A stretch of DNA of 17,079 nucleotides, taken from CAZRQL01 sp964602415. Its GTDB lineage: Bacteria > Bacteroidota > Bacteroidia > Cytophagales > Flammeovirgaceae. The stretch lies in NCBI GenBank assembly GCA_964602415.1, contig CAZRQL010000044.1, positions 1 through 17,079 on the forward strand, written 5' to 3'. The notes below the pieces were generated by a model. The model was not told the origin of the DNA, did not search any database, and saw only the letters and a program-made list of their open reading frames with translations. The translations under genes were made by a program, and so were the position numbers. Shown piece by piece: positions 1 to 7,232 of the stretch (positions are counted from its first letter, which is position 1; the number at the start of each line of letters is the position of its first letter).

Positions 1-369
1 GCGGATTCCAAAACCAAGCGCGAACTCATTGCCAGCCGCAGCCAACCCAAGATTGTGGCCGTAGTGGCCGACCAAACGCCGCGTCCTAAAGACAAACAAT
101 TTACTTTCAATTTTTTAAACCAAAAAACTCCATTTTTTGCAGGGCCTCAGAAAATCGCAGAGTACCTCAACTGTTGTGTGTACTATGCTGACATGCAAAA
201 AATAAGAGCCGGATATTATGAGGTGAGTTTTACCCAAATCGGCGGTGCGCCTTATCAAGCTGATGAGCATGGAGTCATTGGTAGATTTGCTCATTGTTTG
301 GAACAATCCATCCAACAACAGCCTACCTATTGGTTGTGGTCGCACAAAAGATGGAAATACGCCAAATAA
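1..369 (+). CDS. LpxL/HtrB-type lysophospholipid (lipid A) acyltransferase, C-terminal fragment
   Basis: Only the last 122 codons are in the window; the frame is open from base 1 and the 5' part lies outside. The visible end has features of the bacterial lipid A acyltransferase family (LpxL/HtrB): an ADQTPRP stretch, the TPFFAGP block that follows it, and a C-terminal P-x-YWLWSHKRWK block, where the WxHRRWK-like motif is typical. Family members act at the inner face of the cytoplasmic membrane and move an acyl chain from acyl-ACP onto a lipid A precursor or related lipid. The conserved HX4D motif expected near the N-terminal part is not visible because of truncation. The stop lies 4 bp from the stop of the convergent glycosyltransferase gene, a tight tail-to-tail arrangement with no terminator hairpin that I can see. 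Which acyltransferase of the family it is cannot be said. Confidence 0.88.
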   Translation, partial: ADSKTKRELIASRSQPKIVAVVADQTPRPKDKQFTFNFLNQKTPFFAGPQKIAEYLNCCVYYADMQKIRAGYYEVSFTQIGGAPYQADEHGVIGRFAHCLEQSIQQQPTYWLWSHKRWKYAK

Positions 370-373
370 TAAA

Positions 374-1534
374 TTAGGCCATCTCTACATTCAGAGGCAA
401 GTCTTTTTTGAGGTCAAACAAAAGATTTTTTCCGGTACAGTCCTCAATGGCCGCAAAGTAGCGATTGATGTGGTTTCTTACATCAAACTTTGCTTCGGCA
501 AGTTTGCGGCTGTTTTTGCCCATTTCCAACAGTTTTTCTTCCGAAAAGGAGGCTATTTTTTCCATTTTCAAGGCCAAATCTTCGGCAGATTTGGGGTTAC
601 AAAGCAAACCATTGTAACCGTTTTTTACGGTTTCACGACAGCCGGGTACGTCGGTGGTGATGATGGGCCTGGCCATGCTGGCGGCTTCAATCAAAGTGCG
701 CGGTGTACCTTCTCTATAAGAAGGCAATACCACGCAGTCGCTGTGGGCTATAAAAGGGCGCACATCTTTGGTATGCGGCAGATAGGTAATCAGTTTTTCG
801 CGCTCCCATTGGGCTACTGTCGCGGCATCCACTCCCAAACCCTTTTGAGGCTCCAAAGCCCCCAACAGTTTGAATTCATAGTCTAAGCCTTTGCTTTTGA
901 GGATTCTGATGGCTTCTATGTACTCTCTAATGCCTTTATCAAAAATAGCGCGGGCTATCATAATGAAAGTAAACTTCTCGTTTTTAGGTACTTGTATGGG
1001 TCTGAATTCTTGCAAATCAATACCTGAGCCCGAAAGAACTTCTGTTTTTTTATGCGATACAAATCGAGAGCCTACAAACTGCTTATGGTCATCAGGGTTT
1101 TGGAAAAATACTTTTGAGGTAAAAGGCAGTGCCAGTCGAAGCCCCAATTTTCCTATCATAGAGGTCAACCCTTTTTGCAAAAACACTGTTCCCAGTCCTG
1201 TTACGTTGGCCAAAACAGGTATGCCACAAATCCTTGCGGCCAGGGTTGCGTAGATATTGGGCTTGATGGTAAAGCAAAGCACCACATCAAAAGCCTCTTC
1301 TTTAAATAGTTCAGTGTATCTACTAAGCAACTTCAGGTCGTTCAAAGGGTTTGAGCCTTTGTTTTCCATATTGATATGGCGATGCCTACACCCTATTTTT
1401 GTCAGCTCTGTTACAGTGTCGTCGTAAGGGGTAACAGCCACCACTTCATGATGTTGGGATAAAAAAGCCTTGACCAAAGGCAATCTGAAGTTGTAAACAT
1501 TCCAAGTTGTGTTGATGACAATCCCAATCCGCAT
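374..1534 (-). CDS. Glycosyltransferase family 4 protein
   Basis: This is a 386-residue GT-B fold sugar transferase. The N-terminal half starts with a Rossmann-type strand (RIGIVINTTWNVYNFR) as in Glyco_trans_4-like domains. The C-terminal half carries the retaining GT4 signature EGTPRTLIE, an E-x7-E motif at about residues 275 and 283, followed by GCRETV and NGLL near residues 298-312. It resembles the PglA/CapM-type enzymes that add sugars to undecaprenyl-linked or surface polysaccharide precursors; the exact donor and acceptor cannot be read from sequence. I chose the ATG at 1534 because the longer frame from 1564 would begin about where transcription should start: a TAATTTTG -7 box lies at 1562-1569 on this strand. 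The next gene upstream on the same strand is the aminopeptidase, about 95 bp away. The role in cell-surface glycan synthesis is an inference from family. Confidence 0.88.
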   Translation of the reverse strand: MRIGIVINTTWNVYNFRLPLVKAFLSQHHEVVAVTPYDDTVTELTKIGCRHRHINMENKGSNPLNDLKLLSRYTELFKEEAFDVVLCFTIKPNIYATLAARICGIPVLANVTGLGTVFLQKGLTSMIGKLGLRLALPFTSKVFFQNPDDHKQFVGSRFVSHKKTEVLSGSGIDLQEFRPIQVPKNEKFTFIMIARAIFDKGIREYIEAIRILKSKGLDYEFKLLGALEPQKGLGVDAATVAQWEREKLITYLPHTKDVRPFIAHSDCVVLPSYREGTPRTLIEAASMARPIITTDVPGCRETVKNGYNGLLCNPKSAEDLALKMEKIASFSEEKLLEMGKNSRKLAEAKFDVRNHINRYFAAIEDCTGKNLLFDLKKDLPLNVEMA

Positions 1535-1561
1535 AAATTTCCGCTTTAATATTTCACAACG

Positions 1562-1569
1562 CAAAATTA
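1562..1569 (-). promoter_or_regulatory. Candidate Bacteroidota -7 box for the glycosyltransferase
   Basis: On the minus strand this reads TAATTTTG, which fits the TAnnTTTG consensus of the primary sigma factor in Bacteroidota. It lies 28 bp before the ATG at 1534, giving a short leader. No TTTG/TTG element is at the ideal upstream spacing (the nearest TTG is about 25 bp away), so this is only a half-promoter match. Confidence 0.4.
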
Positions 1570-1629
1570 TTGATGTAGGATTTTGTTTAACTCACAACGA
1601 TTGTTAAGGTTTTGTCAATAAATTGTAAT

Positions 1630-3057
1630 CTAAATTGCCCCTATTTTATCCATATATGAAGCCAACAGTTCTACTCCATATCCTGTTGCGTTTCTGTACT
1701 TCCCAAATTCATTGGTGCTCAGTACCATAGATGCCATGTCAATATGCGCCCAACGGCTGTGGTTGTGGGTGAAGGCTTCTATGAATTTGGCGGCGGTGAT
1801 AGCCCCTGCTTGCGGCCCGCCAAAGTTTTTTATGTCGGCCACATCGCTGGCAATGGCGGCTTCGTACTCCTTCCACATGGGCAAAGGCCAGAGTCTTTCC
1901 GCGCTGCCTTCTGAGGCTTGCACAAGCTCGTTGCTCAGTGCTTGCTCAGGACAGCACAAGGCTGCCGCTTGATAACCCAAGGCATATACAGAAGCACCCG
2001 TCAGCGTGGCAAGGTCAATAATGGTATCGGGTTGGTAGTGTTCGATTGTCCAAGAGATGGCATCTGCCAAAATGATGCGCCCCTCCGCATCGGTATCCTC
2101 TATTTCAACGGTTTTTCCCGCGTGTGTGTCAATTACATCCCCCGGACGGTACGCCTTGCCGTCGGGCATGTTCTCGCACACCGGCAAAACGGCGATTACA
2201 CGCAAGGGCAGCTTTTTTTTCAGAACAACATACATTGCCCCCACCACTGCTGCGGCTCCTCCCATGTCGGATTTGAGCCATTGCAGATTTTGACGTTCTT
2301 TTAGCGAGATGCCTCCCGAGTCGAAAGTAACCCCCTTGCCCACCAAAGCCAAGGTATGCTTGTATTGGGTGGGGCAGTAGTCCAAAACAGCCAAGCCTGC
2401 CGCTTCGCGCGAGCCTTTGCCTACCGCCTCTATGCCAAAGAGCTTTTGCGCTGCCAATTCTTCATTCCAAAATTGAGTAGTCTCGCAGTCCGCAGTCTTT
2501 AAATTTAATAAACTTTGTGCCAAAAATACCGGATTTACTCTGTTCGGTGCACCGTTGACCAAATCCATGGCCAGCATTTTGCCTTGAGCCAATAGCTGAC
2601 CTTCTTGCAGACGCTCCAAAATGGAAGTTTCAAAACTATGCTTGAAATTTATTTCCAATTCAAAAGGTTGAGAATTTGCATTTTTATAGAGTCCCAAATC
2701 ATAAAATCCAAGACTCAAGCCCAAAGCTGCGTATTGAGCGGCTTGTTTTTCTTTTCCTTCGGCGACAAAATCAAATATTATTTCCAGACTGCCTCTAATG
2801 CGCTTCTTTTGATGAAAGATAAACTTGCGGCAGGCCAAACTGATATCGCTATGGTTTGGCTTGGGAGGCAAAACAAAAACAAAATGTTTAGCTGTATTGG
2901 TTTCTATGTAAAAACAATGTTGTATTCCGAACTGAAATTCTTCTTCCAAGATGAGATGATGCTTTTCATCAAAATGAGATTTGGCTTGGGATACCTCACT
3001 ACAAAACTTAAGAGTCGAAGTAAATGTCTTTTGAGAATTTTCTGAAAAAATGAGCAT
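1630..3057 (-). CDS. pepA: Leucyl aminopeptidase, peptidase family M17
   Basis: This is a 475-residue cytosolic dizinc aminopeptidase that removes N-terminal residues from peptides and is used in peptide turnover. The C-terminal catalytic domain is complete. GKGVTFDSGGISLK gives Lys241, Asp246 and catalytic Lys253. KSDMGGAAA gives Asp264. DTDAEGR gives metal ligands Asp323 and Glu325 and the bicarbonate-binding Arg327; the family signature is usually NTDAEGR, and here the first residue is Asp. ENMPDGKAYRPGDV and the ATGYGVELL end are also typical. The N-terminal about 150 residues, the usual M17 regulatory domain, are divergent as is common. Length matches the family. The ATG at 3057 is the only sensible start; no TAnnTTTG box or Shine-Dalgarno stands out upstream. 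The gene is separated from the upstream 3166-4089 gene by a strong terminator, so it is probably not cotranscribed with it. Confidence 0.95.
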   Translation of the reverse strand: MLIFSENSQKTFTSTLKFCSEVSQAKSHFDEKHHLILEEEFQFGIQHCFYIETNTAKHFVFVLPPKPNHSDISLACRKFIFHQKKRIRGSLEIIFDFVAEGKEKQAAQYAALGLSLGFYDLGLYKNANSQPFELEINFKHSFETSILERLQEGQLLAQGKMLAMDLVNGAPNRVNPVFLAQSLLNLKTADCETTQFWNEELAAQKLFGIEAVGKGSREAAGLAVLDYCPTQYKHTLALVGKGVTFDSGGISLKERQNLQWLKSDMGGAAAVVGAMYVVLKKKLPLRVIAVLPVCENMPDGKAYRPGDVIDTHAGKTVEIEDTDAEGRIILADAISWTIEHYQPDTIIDLATLTGASVYALGYQAAALCCPEQALSNELVQASEGSAERLWPLPMWKEYEAAIASDVADIKNFGGPQAGAITAAKFIEAFTHNHSRWAHIDMASMVLSTNEFGKYRNATGYGVELLASYMDKIGAI

Positions 3058-3103
3058 AGAAAAGCGGGGGGTTAAAGGGCTTGGCTAATTTTTTTTCAAT
3101 CAA

Positions 3104-3143
3104 TAAAAAAACCCAAAAGATTATTTTTAACAATCTTTTGGGT
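3104..3143 (-). terminator. Intrinsic terminator after the 3166-4089 gene
   Basis: A perfect 12-bp inverted repeat (ACCCAAAAGATT at 3111-3122 and AATCTTTTGGGT at 3132-3143) encloses a 9-nt loop. On the minus strand it is followed directly by seven T residues (A-run at 3105-3111 on the plus strand). It lies about 23 bp past the stop codon of the minus-strand gene at 3166 and before the aminopeptidase start at 3057. Confidence 0.88.
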
Positions 3144-3165
3144 ATATTCTAAAACAGAGATGTAT

Positions 3166-4089
3166 TTACCACACTTCAGACTCTGTTGCGGCTTCAAGTT
3201 TTTGGGAGATGAATTCTTTTACATATTCTTTACCAGCATCAGTAATAGAATACCTTCCGATAGGGCTTTCTTTTACATAAATATTTTTACCTCTTTTAAA
3301 AGAAGAAAGCTCTTTGAAGGCTGTTTCATCTCTCAAACGGCGCGTAGGTTTGTAGTTGGCATTTATAGAAGCAACAATTTGTTTGAGCGATAGAGTCTCA
3401 AAAGAAGTGTGTAAGGGAGCGGCGTACAAAAACCAAAGTACCATATCAGATTTATCCCAACTCGAATCAGGATAACCAAATTTGGTACGGTCGTGTTTTT
3501 CCCAATTAATGATAAGAGGTTCTTTTATTGCTTCGGTATTTATTGCTTCAGGTTTTGGGGGTTCAGCCTGTTTAACCTCTGCGATAGGTGTTACTTCTTT
3601 GTTTTTTTCGGCTCTTTTGGAAATTTTTTCTACTTTAATTTTTTGGGGAGCCTCAACCTCTGCTTTTATTCTTGTTTTTCGTGGCTTTTTTGCTTTTTCT
3701 GTCTCAACATTACTTACAATTGCCTCATTCTTAGTTTTTCTGCTTGGTTGTGAGGGACTGACTTTTTGAATTGTTTGAACCTGAGAGGCATCAACAACGA
3801 CTCTTTTGCCGTCTTTTTCTATTATTTTAGTTCCTTTTTTGCGACCGGGGCGTTTTGCCGATTTTTCTTTTTCTGCAATTTGGATTGGGGCAGAAATTTC
3901 GGCAGGGGCAGCATTAGGTATTACAACGGCAGAATTCACAGCAGCAGGATTTACACCCGTAAAGGCAGTTCCTACCAATGATTTAAAACGCTCTCCCAGC
4001 GTTTGGGTAATTAGGGGGATGTCTTCTCTTGCTCCCTCCACCTCAAGAACCATGTCTTGATAGCTAAAACGCACTTTAAATTTTTCCAT
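3166..4089 (-). CDS. Uncharacterised Lys/Glu/Pro-rich protein with AT-hook-like motif and possible winged-helix C-terminus
   Basis: I do not recognise this 307-residue protein. It has three parts. Residues 1-40 form a small predicted globular unit with alternating strands (KFKVRFSYQDMVLEVEG) and a helix. Residues 41-195 are a low-complexity linker rich in Lys, Glu, Ala and Pro, containing KRPGRKKG at about 79-86, which is close to the RPGRK/RGRP core of AT-hooks that bind the minor groove of AT-rich DNA. Residues 196-300 look ordered, with a helix-turn-helix-like series (DMVLWFLYAAPL, LSLKQIVASINANY, RLRDETAFKELSSF) and a wing-like basic hairpin (FKRGKNIYVKESPIGRYSITDAG). The whole suggests a DNA- or nucleoid-associated protein, but that is inference. 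There is no signal peptide or membrane segment. The gene has its own terminator and faces a long AT-rich region upstream, so it is probably monocistronic. Confidence 0.7.
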   Translation of the reverse strand: MEKFKVRFSYQDMVLEVEGAREDIPLITQTLGERFKSLVGTAFTGVNPAAVNSAVVIPNAAPAEISAPIQIAEKEKSAKRPGRKKGTKIIEKDGKRVVVDASQVQTIQKVSPSQPSRKTKNEAIVSNVETEKAKKPRKTRIKAEVEAPQKIKVEKISKRAEKNKEVTPIAEVKQAEPPKPEAINTEAIKEPLIINWEKHDRTKFGYPDSSWDKSDMVLWFLYAAPLHTSFETLSLKQIVASINANYKPTRRLRDETAFKELSSFKRGKNIYVKESPIGRYSITDAGKEYVKEFISQKLEAATESEVW

Positions 4090-4518
4090 GTTTGAATTAT
4101 GTTTCGTTTAAAACGCCGTAAAGTTGCAAACAAAAAAATAATAAACAAAAAATATTTAATTTTTTTAACTTTATTACCTTAAAATCTACACTGATTTGTC
4201 TTAATTTAAACAAAAATCTGGATAGCAACTATTTTTTTATTTCAAAAAAAGGTCTTCTTGTCCTTTATTACGCCTTAATTTGATTTCTTATCATGCCGCA
4301 TTTTACTTTCACATTCAGAAAAAATAAAGATAGTTGGTAGGTTTGGAATTGATTTTTTCAAGACTTACGTACTCTGCTTAAAGCAAGACAATATCAACTG
4401 AAGCGGTTTGCTCGTGGACGCAGTCATTAATTTCAATCTGTAATGGGGCGTAAAATTTGCCTTTTTATGGTTGTGGCTGTCTGTTTTAATGCTTATTTTG
4501 CAACAAAGACAAACCGAT
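4090..4518. other. 429-bp gene-free, AT-rich divergent intergenic region
   Basis: No convincing gene is seen. The region separates the minus-strand gene ending its 5' side at 4089 from the BatA-like gene starting at 4519, so promoters for both must lie here. On the plus strand TAGGTTTG at 4338-4345 fits the TAnnTTTG -7 box but has no TTG at proper spacing upstream. TTG (4471-4473), N20, TATTTTG (4494-4500) is a one-base-short variant that would place the start just before the BatA-like ATG. Bases 4090-4260 are very A/T rich with homopolymer runs. Confidence 0.5.
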
Positions 4519-6522
4519 ATGACTTTTGCCAATCCTTATGCTTTATACGCTTTGAGTCTGCTCGCTATACCAATCGCCATACACTTACTTAATTTGCGGC
4601 GTGCCAAGAAAGTTTATTTTTCCAACGTCAAACTGCTCTCCCAAATCCAGACCAGTACCAACGCCATAAACCACATCAAAAGCCTTCTCATATTATTGTG
4701 TCGCTTGCTATTCATCGCTTTTTTGGTGTTGGCTTTTGCAAGGCCTTCATCTCGAAACCCCTCTACCGGTGAAGCGGAGCGAGAGGCGGCTTTTTTGCTC
4801 GACAATTCTTTGAGTATGCAAAACCGGCAATCAGGAAAGCCATTGCTCAATATATCGGTGGCTACTTTGCAAAAAATTGCTGATTCCTACCCCGTATCCA
4901 CCCGTTTTTATTTCGCCCAATCAGGTGTTTGGCAACAAAATGATTTTTATCGGTTGCAAGAAAACTTCACAAATGTTGATTATGCAAATACCACTCCTTT
5001 ACTGGCGCAACAACTCACCAAACTCAAGAAAAAAGCGTCTTATACGCCTTCTTCGGTGTATATCGTTTCGGATTTTCAGAAAGCCAATGTGGGAAAATTG
5101 GATGATTTGGTTTTTGATACCGCCGTTCAATATTTTTTGATACCTGTTTTGCCAGAAAGCCGCGAAAACTTGGCGGTGGATTCTGTTTGGCTGCAAACCC
5201 CTTATTTACAAACTAATATACCCAATTCTGTTTGGGTCAGGGTTAAAAACTACGGCACAAATACCGCCGAAAATATACCCGTAAGTTTATTTGTCAATCA
5301 AATCCAAAGCGGAACAGCCAGCATCAAAATTGAGCCTAATTCTCATACAGATGTAGAATTGCCTCTTTTGGTCAAAAATTCGGGTGTATTTCAAGGCAAT
5401 ATTCAAATACAAGACCCTATTATGCTTTTTGACAATACCTTTTATTTTACGGTTAGTGTGGCTCAGGTGGTTTCTGTGAGCCATATTTCGCAAAGCCCCT
5501 CCAAATATGTTGGCTCTGTGTTTTCGGACAGCACTTTTTTTGACTATGCTTTTTTCAATCCAAATCAGCTCAATGTTCCAAGGCTTGCGCTTTCGGATTT
5601 ATTAATCGTTGAAAACATAGACCAACCTTCTTTGGCTTTGATAGAAGAATTGATAAGAGCCTTGGATAGGGGGGCTTCGGTGGCTGTGATTCCCTCTGAG
5701 CGCAACACCCCCGAGCATTGGCAGGCTTTGGCCACTTACAGCCTCACAACGGCAGCCACTCCCCTGCCCATTGCCGTACCCGACGAGCAAGAGCCTTTTT
5801 TTAGCGATGTGTTTGAAGAACTGCCCTCTGTGGCTTTGATGCCCACCGCCAAACCCACACTCGTGCCTAAAAACGGAAGGCCTATCCTCAGACTCAAAGA
5901 CAACACGCCCTATGTCTCACTGGCTTCTGTCTCCAAAGGCAAACTGTACCTATTTGCCTCTCCGCTTGATGCCAAACACACGGATTTGTCTCAGAATGGT
6001 CTTTTTGTGCCGCTGATGTTCAAAATGGCTTTTTCATCTGTTTCGGCCAACGAAAAGATCGCTTACCGCCTTGATGGTCAGTATGCCAATTTGCCAATCA
6101 AAGGCTTGCAACGCAACGATTTGTTTTCCATAGGCAAAGGCGGATTTATTCCCGAACAAAAAATTTCGCCTTATTCGCTGCTTATTGCCATACCGGCTTT
6201 AGAGGTTTCGGCGGGCACGTATCCTTTGGTGCGAACCCGAGACGATTCACTCATGAGCCAACTATCTTTCAATTTTCCCCAACAAGAGTCTCAGACCGAT
6301 TATTATAGCCCTGAAGAACTCAGTGCCTCTCTGGGCGGCATTCCCAATGTCAAAATCGTGTCGGGAACTTCGCTTTCCAATGTTGTATCTACAATAGACC
6401 AAGCCAAAAAAGGATACCCTTTATGGAAATGGTTTTTGTTTATTGCGCTGGTAGCCCTAGCACTTGAAACCCTTTTGGTTCGTTTTTCAAAAGCTCGGTA
6501 CAAAAAAAACGTCGCGGCATAA
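4519..6522 (+). CDS. BatA-domain (aerotolerance regulator N-terminal) membrane protein with VWA-like region
   Basis: This 667-residue protein carries the BatA-type N-terminal double-transmembrane domain: a start ANPYALYALSLLAIPIAIHLLNLRRAKKVYFSNVK with a first helix at about residues 7-24, then IKSLLILLCRLLFIAFLVLAFARP as second helix (53-75). A VWA-like segment follows, with DNSLSM (Asp95, Ser97, Ser99) matching the D-x-S-x-S MIDAS pattern. The middle 500 residues are predicted periplasmic/extracytoplasmic, and a third transmembrane helix lies near the C-terminus (about 632-652) before a basic tail. I chose the ATG at 4519 because the family begins at this point; the frame is open further upstream to 4471 but adds no conserved sequence. 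BatA relatives normally sit with MoxR, DUF58 and BatB/D genes; none is here, so this is a stand-alone version, as is common in Bacteroidota. Function is unknown. Confidence 0.85.
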   Translation: MTFANPYALYALSLLAIPIAIHLLNLRRAKKVYFSNVKLLSQIQTSTNAINHIKSLLILLCRLLFIAFLVLAFARPSSRNPSTGEAEREAAFLLDNSLSMQNRQSGKPLLNISVATLQKIADSYPVSTRFYFAQSGVWQQNDFYRLQENFTNVDYANTTPLLAQQLTKLKKKASYTPSSVYIVSDFQKANVGKLDDLVFDTAVQYFLIPVLPESRENLAVDSVWLQTPYLQTNIPNSVWVRVKNYGTNTAENIPVSLFVNQIQSGTASIKIEPNSHTDVELPLLVKNSGVFQGNIQIQDPIMLFDNTFYFTVSVAQVVSVSHISQSPSKYVGSVFSDSTFFDYAFFNPNQLNVPRLALSDLLIVENIDQPSLALIEELIRALDRGASVAVIPSERNTPEHWQALATYSLTTAATPLPIAVPDEQEPFFSDVFEELPSVALMPTAKPTLVPKNGRPILRLKDNTPYVSLASVSKGKLYLFASPLDAKHTDLSQNGLFVPLMFKMAFSSVSANEKIAYRLDGQYANLPIKGLQRNDLFSIGKGGFIPEQKISPYSLLIAIPALEVSAGTYPLVRTRDDSLMSQLSFNFPQQESQTDYYSPEELSASLGGIPNVKIVSGTSLSNVVSTIDQAKKGYPLWKWFLFIALVALALETLLVRFSKARYKKNVAA

Positions 6523-7104
6523 TTATTCCCTTATCCAAGAGACTTTGTCGGCTACCAAACCTCTGTCCCAAGTAGGCTTGAGGGATTCTTTTGGTACACC
6601 GATATAAAAAAAGCCCAAAATTTTGCTTTTTTCGGTCATTCCAAACCAGAGCGGTGCTTGTGGCTCGTAGGTAAAGCCCCCTGAGGACCAATACCCGCCT
6701 GCCCCGTAAGCATGAACGCACAAAGCCATATTTTGGACAGCACATGCCACCGCCAATATCTCCTCAATTTCGGGGATTTTGTCCCCTTGAGGCTCCATAC
6801 CGATGGCTATGATATGAGAGGCTTTGAGCGGATTTTTCAACAATTTTTGGTATTTGGCTTGAGAAAACTGCTCTGCGGGCGTGTGGCTTTGGTAATACTC
6901 CGCCTGCATTTGGGCAAACTTTTTTCTGCCTTCCCTCGCAAAAACAAAAAACCGCCAAGGCTGTGTTTTGCCGTGAGTGGGCGCGCTGTGAGCGGCCTGT
7001 AAGATTTGCTCAATCAACTCATCGGGCAGGCTCTCGCCCGTGTAAGAAGCCGGAAAGACAGAGTACCTTGAGGTAAGCACCTCGAAAAATTCCGGAAAAT
7101 TCAT
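6523..7104 (-). CDS. Nitroreductase family protein (YdjA-like)
   Basis: This is a 193-residue FMN-dependent oxidoreductase of the compact nitroreductase fold, presumably a cytosolic homodimer using NAD(P)H. The N-terminal SRYSVFP block holds the conserved Arg-x-Ser FMN-contact region, and SAPTHGKTQPWRFFVF (about residues 40-55) is the strongly conserved flavin-binding motif of the YdjA/TdsD-like subgroup. GYWSSGGF and LGFFYIGVPKE near the C-terminus match the second flavin-contact region. The physiological substrate is unknown for this group. Its stop codon directly abuts the stop codon of the convergent BatA-like gene with no bases between them. A TATATTTG -7 box lies 17-24 bp before the ATG. 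Confidence 0.9.
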   Translation of the reverse strand: MNFPEFFEVLTSRYSVFPASYTGESLPDELIEQILQAAHSAPTHGKTQPWRFFVFAREGRKKFAQMQAEYYQSHTPAEQFSQAKYQKLLKNPLKASHIIAIGMEPQGDKIPEIEEILAVACAVQNMALCVHAYGAGGYWSSGGFTYEPQAPLWFGMTEKSKILGFFYIGVPKESLKPTWDRGLVADKVSWIRE

Positions 7105-7120
7105 TTGTGTCTAATTGGTT

Positions 7121-7128
7121 CAAATATA
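7121..7128 (-). promoter_or_regulatory. Candidate -7 box of the nitroreductase gene
   Basis: The minus strand reads TATATTTG, an exact match to TAnnTTTG, 17 bp before the ATG at 7104. No TTG-type upstream element is found at 17-23 bp spacing. Confidence 0.45.
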
Positions 7129-7152
7129 AAGCCCAAAGTACTTAAATGAGAA

Positions 7153-7213
7153 ATCAGTGTTCACCAGTCAAATCCGTATCATCTGTGTTTTATTCTTTTT
7201 TGAACACGGATTT
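7153..7213. repeat. Dispersed intergenic inverted-repeat element, copy 1
   Basis: This contains ATCCGTATCATCTGTGTT (7172-7189), 17/18 identical to units at 11691-11708 and 11775-11792. The 37 bases 7153-7189 match 11756-11792 at 32 positions. Within the copy, ATCTGTGTT (7181-7189) can pair with AACACGGAT (7203-7211), giving 9 bp with one G-T, and AAATCCGT (7170-7177) is inverted at 7206-7213. The element sits in the 128-bp gap between the nitroreductase and the T9SS protein gene. Confidence 0.65.
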
Positions 7214-7232
7214 TACATATCGAATAGATTTC

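Noticed and set aside
245..886. Plus-strand open frame of 213 codons across the acyltransferase end and the glycosyltransferase gene
   Set aside because: It overlaps two well-supported genes in other frames and its protein is Phe/Gly-rich without motifs, as expected for antisense of a coding region.
3482..3981. Plus-strand frames rich in Phe, Cys and Ser within the 3166-4089 gene, resembling membrane peptides
   Set aside because: They are the reverse complement of Lys/Glu codons in the linker of the real gene, which gives Phe/Leu/Ser runs; no promoter or start supports them.
4338..4345. TAGGTTTG as a promoter for a small RNA or the BatA-like gene
   Set aside because: There is no upstream TTG at proper spacing, and nothing downstream up to 4518 looks like a structured RNA or an open frame with a start; kept only as a note on the intergenic region.
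4358..4370. CAAGACTTACGTA, resembling ends of some insertion sequences
   Set aside because: No partner inverted repeat, target duplication or transposase remnant was found nearby.
4471..4518. Upstream start at 4471 for the BatA-like gene
   Set aside because: The extra 16 residues are not family-like, whereas the ATG at 4519 gives the canonical BatA-type N-terminus.
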